Translations under genes and position numbers: made by a program
Origin: Sediminibacterium sp.
GTDB taxonomy: Bacteria > Bacteroidota > Bacteroidia > B-17B0 > Aurantibacillaceae
Direction of reading: 5' to 3'
Assembly (NCBI GenBank): GCA_030054095.1
Contig: JASGCO010000003.1
Coordinates: 186,001-250,000 of the forward strand
Length of the DNA stretch: 64,000 bases
The notes under the pieces: model-generated
Told to the model about the DNA's origin: nothing
What the model saw: the letters and a program-made list of their open reading frames with translations, nothing else
Databases searched by the model: none
Part shown: positions 29,249-40,700 of the stretch, in pieces
Position numbering within the stretch: position 1 is the first letter of the stretch
How the letters are laid out: the number at the start of each line of letters is the position of its first letter

Positions 29249-31624
29249 CTTAAATGCTTCGTGTGGCAAATTGGCTAATAAAGAAGGTGTACTCTTTAAA
29301 AAATCAACTTTATTATCAATTAAATGCTGAATATACATTTCAGCATTACTTAGTTCACCACCATATATAGCTATTGTTTTCCCTAGCAACAAGGGGGCAA
29401 TAGTGGTTGTAACCGTAAGGTCAAAGGCTATGCTTGTAGAGAAATCAACTATTTTAACAGAACTTAAAAAGACTTCATTTACATTATTGATGTAATTCAC
29501 AACGGCACTATGCGGAATCATTACCCCTTTTGGCTTCCCTGTTGTACCGGAAGTATACAGGATATAAGCTAAATTAGAAGGCGTAATTTCAACCGGAGGT
29601 AATGAAATAGCAACATCAATTGTTTCGAGTTGCAAATCAATTGCAAAAAGATTTCCAGAGAAAAAATCAATATCAAAAAGGTAATCGGACTGTGTGATTA
29701 AAACCTGCGTGCTTGTATCCTCCAGAATGTATTTTTTACGGTTTACCGGATACGCCGGATCAACAGCAACATAAGCCGCACCGGCTTTCAATATGGCAAA
29801 AATGGCAATAAGCATATTGTCGCTGCGGTTAAGCATAAGCCCAATACAGTCGTTTGGTTTAATGTTGTAGTTCTGGATTAAGAATGCGGCCAGTTTGTCT
29901 GATTCCTGATTCAGTTTAGCATAACTGGTGTATTTTCCTTCAAACAACAATGCCGGCCGTTCAGAAGACGCAACTGCCTGCTCAGAAAATAAGTCCAGAA
30001 TTGTTTTTCCGCCGGGGTACGTTTTGTCAGTCTTGTTTCGCTGATAGATAATGGCCTCAACTTCCTGCTCACTCAGCAAACCCATTTTACTATACGGTTC
30101 CTGATACGAAACAGCCAATAACGACAACAACTGATTAAAATGCCTGGCAAACTGCTCCATGGTACTTTTTTTATAAAGCGTGCTGGCATAGCTTATATGG
30201 GTGTACAATTCGTCCTGGCTGGCATCAATAAAAACAGACAGATCGAAACGTTCAATTTCGTAAAGTCCATCTAAGGGAAAAGAGTTTAAATAATTACGTT
30301 TACTATCACTTCCATCTCCCTGCCTTCCAAAATTCTGAACTTCAAAAATGATTTGAAAAATAGGATGCCGGGCCGGATCGCGTTCAATTTTGAGTTCATC
30401 TACAAGGCGGGCAAAAGGAAGATCCTGATAGGCCTGAGCTTCTATCTGATCGTTATAAACTTCCTTCACAAGTTGTTCGAAACTTTGCTGCTCACTTAAA
30501 AAAGCGCGGTTGACCTGTGTGTTTACAAAAAAACCAATTAAGTTTTCGGTTTGGCGATGTTGCCGGTTAGCTGTAGGGCTACCAGTAACAATTTCCATCT
30601 GACCAGTGTACTTTCCAAGTAAAATATTAAATGCGCTTAACATTACACTATTAAGACTAACACCCAATTTTAATGCTAATTCCCGTAATTGATGGCTGGT
30701 GGCTTTACTAGCCTGAAAACTCACATTGGCTCCCTGATAATTCGTTTGCGCCGGGCGCGAAAAATCAGCCGGAAAATCAAGAGGCTGAAAATTACTTATC
30801 TTTTGTTTCCAATACTGAAGTTGCTGATTTACAACTTCGCCTGTTAAATAGGTCTTTTGCCAGAGTGCATAGTCTTTATACTGTATAGCAAGCGGTGGCA
30901 GTTGAAATGAAGAATCAGCATTTTCCCATGCCTCATAATAAGCCGACATTTCACTATTAAAAATATGGTTCGACCAGCCATCGCGGGCAATATGATGGAT
31001 ATTGATCAGCAGAAACACCTCCGGTTCCAAATTTTCGTCGGTTTCGATAGTATAAAACTTAACCCGTATCGGATAATTATCCGATAAATGAAACGGATGA
31101 TTAATATCCTTTTTCATTTCGCGTTTCATTTCATCTTTGTCAGAAAGCGTAACCTGATCAATGGCTAATGGCTCTTCTCCCGGGACCTGAACTGCATAAT
31201 TAAGTTCATCATTTTGCCGAATGTAACTCCTCAGTACTTCATGCCTGAAAACAATCTGCCTGAGCGCATAAGCGATTCCCTCTTTTCTAACACCTGATTC
31301 AAGTTGGTACACATCAGGGATATGATACGCGTTGGTTCCTTCTTCAAACTGTTCAATAAACCAAAGCCTTTCCTGAGCCGGGCTCAGAGGGTAATAGTTT
31401 ACAGTACTATCTTTAATTATAAGTTGTTGCTGAAACGTTTCTTTTGAAAAAATACCATTTTCTTTAAGTAAGGTCAAAATCCGGGGTTTATTTCCGGAAA
31501 TAAAATTCCGGGTTGTTTCGTTCTGAAAACGTTTTGGCGCTGAAAACACTAGCCCATCATTTTCAACCCATATTGCGCCCGCGTTCTCCCTTAAATCATT
31601 AAAAAAAATTAAAATACTTTCCAT
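29231..31624 (-). CDS. NRPS, upstream part of third gene: docking-C6-A6(N-terminal), truncated
   Basis: This is the 797-residue N-terminal part of the third NRPS gene. Residues 1-62 are a TubC-type docking domain (AGAIWVENDGLVFSAPK). C6 has HHIARDG near 213. The A6 domain begins near 540 with YTSGTTGKPKG near 695 and breaks off at GYKLN with a TAG stop contributed by the 62-bp inverted copy at 29187-29248. Pocket residues before the break are D-L-T-K, and after it (in the next fragment) E-V-G, which together match the Asn code DLTKLGEVG with two positions lost. Without repair, this module and everything downstream would be uncoupled. Either the cluster is inactivated in this genome or the sequence has an assembly error. 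If whole, this gene would run 20579-31624. Confidence 0.88.
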   Translation of the reverse strand: MESILIFFNDLRENAGAIWVENDGLVFSAPKRFQNETTRNFISGNKPRILTLLKENGIFSKETFQQQLIIKDSTVNYYPLSPAQERLWFIEQFEEGTNAYHIPDVYQLESGVRKEGIAYALRQIVFRHEVLRSYIRQNDELNYAVQVPGEEPLAIDQVTLSDKDEMKREMKKDINHPFHLSDNYPIRVKFYTIETDENLEPEVFLLINIHHIARDGWSNHIFNSEMSAYYEAWENADSSFQLPPLAIQYKDYALWQKTYLTGEVVNQQLQYWKQKISNFQPLDFPADFSRPAQTNYQGANVSFQASKATSHQLRELALKLGVSLNSVMLSAFNILLGKYTGQMEIVTGSPTANRQHRQTENLIGFFVNTQVNRAFLSEQQSFEQLVKEVYNDQIEAQAYQDLPFARLVDELKIERDPARHPIFQIIFEVQNFGRQGDGSDSKRNYLNSFPLDGLYEIERFDLSVFIDASQDELYTHISYASTLYKKSTMEQFARHFNQLLSLLAVSYQEPYSKMGLLSEQEVEAIIYQRNKTDKTYPGGKTILDLFSEQAVASSERPALLFEGKYTSYAKLNQESDKLAAFLIQNYNIKPNDCIGLMLNRSDNMLIAIFAILKAGAAYVAVDPAYPVNRKKYILEDTSTQVLITQSDYLFDIDFFSGNLFAIDLQLETIDVAISLPPVEITPSNLAYILYTSGTTGKPKGVMIPHSAVVNYINNVNEVFLSSVKIVDFSTSIAFDLTVTTTIAPLLLGKTIAIYGGELSNAEMYIQHLIDNKVDFLKSTPSLLANLPHEAFKGYKLN
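29560..29621 (-). repeat. 62-bp source arm of the inverted duplication
   Basis: On the minus strand this segment is ordinary coding sequence leading into motif A3 (LPPVEITPSNLAYI). It is the template of the inverted copy at 29187-29248. The two arms are separated by 311 bp that reads correctly in frame from A3 through A4, so this arm is the original and the other one the insertion. Confidence 0.9.
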
Positions 31625-31704
31625 TGCTTTATTTATTTAAACCCCATCTCTTAAGGATGGCATTAGTTATAGTGTGTTGTTATTTGATTATGGATACGCT
31701 CCTC

Positions 31705-34700
31705 TTAAAAAATCATTTGTACATTTTCTGCTTCTTCAACCTGGCTTACATTAACCCTTTCAAGTATAGCCGCAATTGTCTTCAGGCGGAAGATATCCGC
31801 CACCTTTATATCGGCAGCTGCTGCAAGGCTCATACGATGCGATAGCTGAATCGCTAAAATAGAGTTACCGCCTATCCTGAAGAAATCATCGGTTGTACCC
31901 ATTTTACTAACACCCAAAAGTTCCTTCCATATTTCGCACATTGCCACCTCTAATTCGGTTACCGGAGCCACATAGTCCGTTTGTTGTATTCCAAAATCCG
32001 GGTCGGGTAAAGCTCTTTTATCTAATTTGCCATTGGTTGTTAAAGGCAAACTATCTAGTTGTATATACGCTACCGGCAACATGTAAGCAGGCAACCGTTC
32101 TGCCAGGATTTCTTTTATGGTTGCTACTGTTACGTCTTTAACGCCAGGGTTATTAACATAATAAGCTATAAGTTGATCAACTGTTTCATGAGTGGTATGG
32201 CGCTGCTTAATAATAACAGCAACTTGCTTAATTCCCTTAATACTTAATATAGTATGCTCTATTTCACCTAATTCAACCCTGTAACCGCGTATTTTTACCT
32301 GCTCATCATTCCTTCCGATGTATTCGAGATTCCCATCAGCAAGCCACCGCACCATATCTCCGGTTCGGTATAGCCTAACGGGATTACTACCTTTGTCAGT
32401 ATCGCTAACAAAAGAATTAGCAACAAAACGTTCGCGATTTAATTCCTCTCTGTTCAAATATCCATTACTTAAACCATCACCCCCAATGTATAATTCACCA
32501 GTTACACCAACAGGAACCGGCTTTCTGAAACCATCTAATACAAATACTTTTTTCCCGGGATAAGGTTTCCCTATCAACTGTCTGCCTATTTCCTGATGTA
32601 AACTATATGCCGTAGTACCTACCGTTGATTCTGTAGGGCCATATTGATTAAACAGACGAATGTTTTTATTTTTAATAAGCGAGTTAACCGACGCGTAAGA
32701 AATCTTTTCCCCGCCCATAACAATACTCAATTCCTGTTTAATCGTTTCAAGATTCAGCGAATTAAGTAAAGATGGCGTAAGACGCATCACATTTATGCCA
32801 TGTTCCTGAATATACGTTTCTATGCGTCTATCCATAAAAACCGTTGCGGGGGCAATATGTGTGGTAACAGGCGCTATCATACCGGAAAGCAGAGTTGGTA
32901 AAGAGGCGTCAAAACAGTAGTTTAATACTGCATACATATTCATTTGCGTTCTGTCAATAAGAGCCCTGAATGTGTGCAGGTAATATACCGCCGCCTCATG
33001 AGAGATCATAACTCCTTTCGGCTGCCCGGTTGTTCCTGAAGTGTAAATGACATAAGCCAGAGCGGAAGAATCTAAATGGATTATCTCACATTCCGTACTT
33101 TCGGTGGTGTACTCATTTTCATCCAGATCAGCATAAACAGAACACACGCCTCGCAAGTTGCCGGTTATATCGCTTAATGCACGCTGCGTAATTAATACCT
33201 GTGCCTGTGTGTCTTCTAAAATAAAATCAATCCGATCTTTTGGATAGTCAGGATCGATAGGAACATAAGCCGCTCCCGCTTTTAGTGTAGCGATCATCGC
33301 TATAACCATTTCCAGACTTCTGTTAAGGCAAAGCGCTATGTATGTACCAGGCATAATGGCCTGTGATGTCTTTTCCTGATAGCGCTTACGGATAACATTC
33401 GCCAACTGGCTCGTTTTTTCATTCAGCTGACGGTAAGTTAACTGCTGGCCTTCGTATACAAGCGCTACTTTTTCGGGATTACTACCAGCCACCTTTTCAA
33501 ACAAAAATGGAAGTGTTTGCTTAATATTAAATGAATGTTGGGCTGAATTCCATGCATGGATCAATTTATCATGCTCCTCTGCAGATATGGTAGCGTAATC
33601 CTTAATGAATTTTTCGGGATGCGCTGCAATTTGATTGAGGTACAAAACCGCCGTTCCCAGCATATTCTTTACTGTAATCGGATCTACAAACCCTGTACCG
33701 GATGACATGATAAGCGTGAATTTATCCTGAAACCGGCTTACATGCATCGTCAGTGGTATGTTGGTTTTAGCCACTGAATATTCAGAACGCAGAGACTGCT
33801 TTTTAATATTTTCTTCGGCTACGTGAAAATTAACGTAATTAAATGAACACTGGTAAATATCTTCCTGCAGTTTTAAATCTGCTTTAATACGCGCATAAGG
33901 ATATTGCTTATGCGCGTTTATACTAAGCTTCTCTTTAAATAACTCAGAAAAATAATCCTTAATTGTTTTATTACGATCTGTTTTTATCCGGAAAGGGATC
34001 GTATTCAGGTGCAACCCAAATGTTTTATCACCATTCTCTTCTACAAGTCGGTTATTAACCACTATCCCTACAACCATATCATCAGTATTGCAGAACATTG
34101 AAAGAACAAGGTTGTATACTCCAAGAAAAATAAGATCGGGGGATGTATTCAGTTCACGGGCAAGTTCGATCAGTCTGGTACTCAGAGCGAGTGACAATTC
34201 CGTTTCATCGTATATAAAATCAGAATTTCCGACTGGTACTTCGTGCATTACCAGATTAGTAGATTTTAATTCATAATCGCCCAGATAATTCATCCAAAAT
34301 GATTTGTGAACCGGATTTCCGAGTGCTTCAATTTCCGCCGCTATCACTTTGGCATAAGAAGGCGCCGGAGTCCCATCCAACGACAACTGATGCACATACA
34401 AATTGGTAAATTCATTCATAACAGTCGCTACGCTCCAACCGTCTGTTATGGCATGATGTATTGAAAATATAAGTGTGAAAGTACCCGGATTTGAAATATG
34501 CAACAACAACCGGAATATACCCGGTTCGGAAAAATTAAAATCTGTATTTTTTTCTTCATCCACAAGTTGTTCCAGACTACAATTCTCCCTTGCCTGGAAA
34601 ATTTTTGATTGGAGATCAATCTTCCGGTAAACCAGATTAAAACAGCCTTCATTGCCTGCAACCAAAGCCGCCCTTAACTGCCCGTGTCCTGCAACCAACT

Positions 34701-37700
34701 GTTCCCATACCTGCGTAAATTTTTCATAAACAAAAGGAGTATCTATTGAAAAAGAAAGCACATCGTGATAGGTCCCATAGCTTTCTTCTTTCATAGACTC
34801 TATAAGCATTCCAGTTTGTAAATAGGCTGCCGGATATATGTCTTCAATCTGTTCCGGATCTAATTGTAAACGATTATACAACTCTTTTTTAGTATTTTCA
34901 TTTACCAGAGAAAACGGAACGTAAACACTCTCCGTACGAATCTCCCCTTTGCTGATATTAGCAAGTAACTCCCTAATTGTTTTATGATCAAAAATATCTT
35001 TTTCGGTAACACTGTAACCGGATTGCTTCATTTTAGCCACCAACCTTATACTGAGTATAGAGTCGCCACCAATACGAAAGAAATTATCAGTTACTCCAAC
35101 ACGATCTATCCCCAGAACTTCCTGCCACAAAGCACACAACTCCCTCTCCGGTAAAGAATCCGGAGTAACATACTCATCTTGGGACGAAGTAAAATCCGGA
35201 GTGGGTAAAGCATCTGTATCCAACTTGCCGTTTATGGTAAATGGTAGTGATTCCATTTTAACATAAACATGTGGCACCATGAAATCGGGCAATAATTTGT
35301 TTACTCTACCTGAAATAACCGTTGAAGACAGATTATTGTCATCTTTGCATACATAGTATGCCGCCAGGTACTTACTGTTCTCTGATTCAGTTTTCCGTGT
35401 AAGACATAGCACAACCACTTGCTTAATACCATCAATAGAAAGCAAAGTATTTTCTATTTCTCCCAGTTCAATCCTGTGGCCCCTTATTTTTATCTGATTA
35501 TCGTTACGACCAATGTACTCTATGTTTCCATCATCCAGCCAGCGCACAACATCTCCTGTTTTATACACTCTTGCTGTTGTGTTAGCTGTAATGGAAATCT
35601 CAACAAACTTTTCAGCAGTTAAATCCGGCCGGTTAAGGTACCCTCCCGATAAACCATCACCTCCAATATACAACTCGCCGGGTACGCCAACAGGAACCGG
35701 GTTATTGTTGCGATCAAGGATATAAACATAACGGTTATTTATAGGTTTGCCTATTGGTACATTAGCCGAGGTAATTGTACTGTTAAGGCTGTATGTGCAG
35801 GTAAACGTTGTGCTTTCGGTTGGGCCATAACCATTCAGGAAGTGCTTTGGTTTATTGGCTTGCTTAACCAGTTTATTAAGTGTCGCTTTATTCAGAGCTT
35901 CGCCACCTGCAATTAAATAATTTAACTCTTTAAAAATAGTATTATCCAGATGGTAAATGTGTTCAAACAGTGTTTTGGTTAGCCACAATACCGTTATTTT
36001 ATTCCGTTCTATAAATTGTTTGAATAACTGTCCATCAGAAACCAGATTTTTGATCTGTTTGGGAATAATCAGCTTACACCCTTTAAGTAATGGCGTAAAC
36101 ACTTCAAACGTACTTGCATCAAAAGAAGGTGAGGAGAGAAAAGCAAACACATCGTCAGAGTTTACATTGATGTATGAATTGTTAACAAGACTAAGTACAG
36201 CTTTATGGCTGATTACCACGCCCTTTGGATTTCCGGTTGTGCCAGAGGTATAAATAATATAAGCCGTTGTTTCCGGGTAAATAACTGGCAATGCTATTTC
36301 CGCTGGGGCTTGTAAAGTATCTAACTGAATATCTATTGCCACTAAATTCCCACTATAAAATTCGAGATCGAATAAATAATCGGTTTGTGTGATAAGTGTT
36401 TTTAGCCCGGTGTCCTGAATAATAAATTCTTTTCGCGATACGGGATAATCGGGATCTATACATACGTAAGCAGCGCCAGCCTTCAAAACACCCATTATGC
36501 TAACGCTCATTTTTTCAGACCGGTCGAGAACAATACCAACAAAATCTCCTGGTTGAACATTATACTGACCCATTAAGCAATCCGCTATCTGGTTGGACTG
36601 CTTTTCCAATTCAAGATAGCTAAGTTCTGTTCCCTCGCAATCTACTGCGGTAGAGGTTGGTGTCAACCTTACTTGCTCCCGAAACGCGTCTACTATATTA
36701 TTTTGCGTAGCTGTTTGCTGCTCGCCACTACTCCATTGGTTAATAATCTGATTATATTCGACTGGGGTCAACATACTAAATTTCCGGTAACCGGCCCTTG
36801 GCTCAGCCACAAGCTGTTGCATTAGCTGAATATAATGTCCCGCCATCCGCTGTATGGTATCCGGTTTAAAAAGACTAGTGGCGTAGTTCACCTGACCTTT
36901 AAGGCCTTCCGGCGAATCAATCAATGCAAAAGTCAGGTCAAAACGCGCTGTTTCATAGGCTTCGTGATCGGTGTATTCCTGCCAATACATAGAAGCAGGC
37001 GACGCATTACTACTTTCTACTGTAAATAACAACTGGAACAAAGGATGCCGCGAAGGGTCCCTTTCCGATTTAAGTTCTGCGATGAGCTTTTCAAAAGGTA
37101 AATCCTGAAAATACTGCGCTTCTGTTTGATCCGCATGTATCTGGTGAACCAATTCAACAAAGGTTTGAACATTATGTAATAGTGTTCGGTTAACAATCGT
37201 ATTTACAAAAAAACCGATCAGATCCTTGGTTTGTGGATGATGCCTGTTGGCAATAAGGCTCCCCGTAACAATGTCTTCCTGCCCTGTGTATTTATTTAAC
37301 AAAACGGTAAATCCTCCTAACAAAAGACTATGTACACTTACCTGTAGTTCAGCCGCTAATTGCGTTACCGCTTTACTTAAAGTTGGTGGCAACTCAAAAT
37401 CGTAATTTGCACCCTGATAATTTATTTTGGATGGTCTTTCAAAATCTGTTGGAAAATTGAGTGGTTCAAAATTATCTAATCTGTTTTTCCAATATGAGAG
37501 TTGTTTATCCAAAACTTCTCCTTTTAACCAGTTCCGTTGCCAGGCAGCAAAATCCATGTAGTCTATTTCCAGATCCGGCAGATCAAGTTCCAAATTGCCA
37601 TTGACAAATGCTTCGTAATAGTACTGCATTTCATTTTCAAAAATCTGAACCGACCAACCATCCAGTACAATATGATGCGCATTAATAAGTAATAACTGCT

Positions 37701-40700
37701 CCTCAGGCGTGCTTTCTGTTGCTGCTATTGTATAAATATATGCCCTGATGGGGTACTCAGCAGTTAAATCAAAAGGACGTTTTAATGCTTCTTTGATACT
37801 GGAAAAATAATCGTTGGTACGACTGAGTATTATTCTTTCTACAAGTAATGGCCGGTCATGAATAACTACCTGAGCTGAGTCTTGTCCCGTCTGATATTCT
37901 ATAGTGCTTCGGAACAACTTATGCCGATTTACAATTTTTTCTAATGCATAATTTATACCAGAAAGATTTATAGTGTGAGCCAGCTTATACAACAATGGCA
38001 CATTGTAAGTACTCGTTCCCTTCTCAAATTGTTCAATAAACCACAATCGTTCCTGCGAGAACGATAATTCACTGTTACTTCCCGATAGTTTTGTAATAGA
38101 AGGTAATCGTTCCTCTTTATTAAGAAATTTGATTAAGTGCGCAATAGTTTTATATTTAAAAATATCCGCAATCTTCACATCCTTGTTCAGCGCTTTGCTC
38201 ATCAGATGCGAAACCTGAATAGCCAGAATAGAGTTACCGCCAATACTGAAAAAATTATCATTTACACCTACCTTTCCAAGTCCGAGAATCCCTTTCCATA
38301 TATCGCAAATGTTAATTTCATCTGGCGTTGATGGAGCAACAAAATCGTTTTTACTAACGGTAAAATCAGGGTCAGGAAGCGCTTTTTTATCTACTTTTCC
38401 ATTGACAGTTAATGGAATCGACTCAAGTGCGATGTAGTGAAGGGGCACCATATAGTTTGGCAATTGGTCGGCAAGCACACTCGTTATTTGGTCGTAGCTG
38501 AGTATTCTATCACTTACATAATACGCAACAAGTGACTTACTTTGCGTCTTATTGTTTTGTAATTCTTTTGCTACAACACAAGCCGCGTTTATTTCCTTTA
38601 CCTTAAGGAGGGCTTGTTCTATTTCCTTTAATTCGATGCGGTAACCGTTCACCTTTACCTGTTCATCATTTCGCGATATGTATTTTAGAGTACCATCTAG
38701 CTGCCAACGAACACTATCTCCGGTGCGATACATCCGTGTATAACCTTTGGCGATATCGTCGGCCGTTGCATAAGGGTTTAAAATGAATTTTTCATCCGTT
38801 AAATCCGGCTGATTGAGGTAACCCCGGCTTAAACCAGCACCGGCAATGTACAACTCTCCGTTTACTCCGACCGGAACTAATTGCAGTTGCTCATCAAGCA
38901 CGTACACCTTCTCATTTGACAAAGGTTTACCAATAGGCAAATAAGACCCAGACTCTTCCAGTGGCTGACTGCATAAGAACGACGTACTGCAAACGGTGGT
39001 CTCCGTTGGTCCGTATGCATTAAGCACGGTAATACCATGTTGCACCAATTTATTAACGTCTTCTACATAAACTTTATCCACTCCAGTGAATACCTGTTGC
39101 AAAAATGGCAGTTGTGAATGCTCCAGAAAATCAGCCAGGTTCTTAATATAAAACGGAGGAACGTAACAATAATTGATCCTGTTATTTGCCAGATACTGAA
39201 AGAACGAATTCACGCTTTGTCTTACTTCATCAGAAAGAATATGAAGGCTACTTCCTCCTAATAATGCGTGAAAAATCTCAAAAATGGTGACATCAAATGT
39301 ATAAGCCGAAAATAAAGTTCGGTTTTCAAAAAAAGTATGCTGGTATTTATCAAAGTATAAGTTAGTATAATTTCTATGCTCCACCATAACTCCCTTTGGT
39401 GTACCAGTAGTTCCAGATGTGTATATCACATACGCCAAATCGGAGGGCTTATTGATATCAGGCATATTGTCAATTCCTTCGATGGTTTTATAGACATCGG
39501 CGTTTAGTCCTAAATCTATTTTTTGATACTGATTGGCAATGCGAGCTACCGCCTGATCCTGTGCGTGACAGACTACAAAAGGCGCCTTTGTGTCCTCTAA
39601 AATATAATTTATTCTTTCCGAGGGGTAGCTAACATCAATTGGAACATAAGCTGCACCGGCTTTTAGTATTCCGAGCATCGCAACAATCATTTCTACTCCT
39701 CTGTCCGAAAACACGGCTATGATTGTATCTGAAGGGATGTCTTCTCCATGCTTTATCCTGTACTCGCGTCTCAAATAATGTGCAAGTTGATTACTTTTTA
39801 TATTTAACTCACTATAAGTTAATCGCGTGCTTTCATAAACCAATGCGGTTGCGTCCGGAGTCAAACTGGCCTGCTTATAAAACAAATTGGTGATTGTACT
39901 GTTTCCGGAAAATTGCGCATAGGTATCATTCCACTTATTAATGAGCAAATCGCGTTCTAAAGGACTTAGAATATCAAATGTGGTAACTGTTTGCTGTGGT
40001 GTTTCAAGCACTTTTTCCAACAGAGTGATAAAATGCCGTGCAAATTGTTCAATCGTTTGCCGTTTAAAAAGGCTGATAGAATAACTGATATGCCCCGTTA
40101 AATCTTTTTGGCTATCACTAATATTTAACGTAAGATCAAATTTTTCAACTTTGTAGAAATCCTCCGTGTGACAACTCGTTAGGTAATTCTCAAAATTGCT
40201 GGTCTCATTGTTACTTTCGTAAGCAAATACCATCTGAAAAATTGGGTGCCTCGATGTTTCACGGCTTGGTTCGAGTTCATTTACAAGCATATCAAACGGC
40301 AAATCATGATAGAGTTGTTCTTCTGTTTGGTTGAAATGAAGCAATTCAAGGTTTTTTTCAAAACTCTCATGAGTTTGAATTTTTGTACGGCAAACTTTTG
40401 TATTTACAAAAAAACCAATCAATTCCTCAGTTTCTTTACTAGGTCGGTTCGTTACAGGCATTCCGACTACAATATCGCTCTGACCTGTATACTTTGTAAG
40501 TAATATATTTAAGGCCGTAAGCAAAACATTCTGAACAGTAGTTTCGTTTTTAGCAGCCATTTTCCGGAGTTTAGTACCGGTTGATTCATTTATGGTAAAA
40601 TACACGTAATCCCCTTTGTAATCAGGTTTTACAGGCCGGGCATAATCAAGTGGAAAATTAAGCGAATCAAAATTGCTCAACTTCGTTTTCCAATAACTAA

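Noticed and set aside
29187-29621. The 62-bp inverted repeats as an invertible phase switch
   Set aside because: The 311-bp spacer reads correctly in its present orientation, one arm is plain coding sequence and the other interrupts a conserved domain. No invertase gene is nearby. A one-time template-switch insertion or artefact explains it better.
31625-31704. Short hairpin CCATC...GATGG between NRPS2 and NRPS3 as a terminator
   Set aside because: A 5-bp stem without a T-run is too weak, and the two genes must be expressed together.
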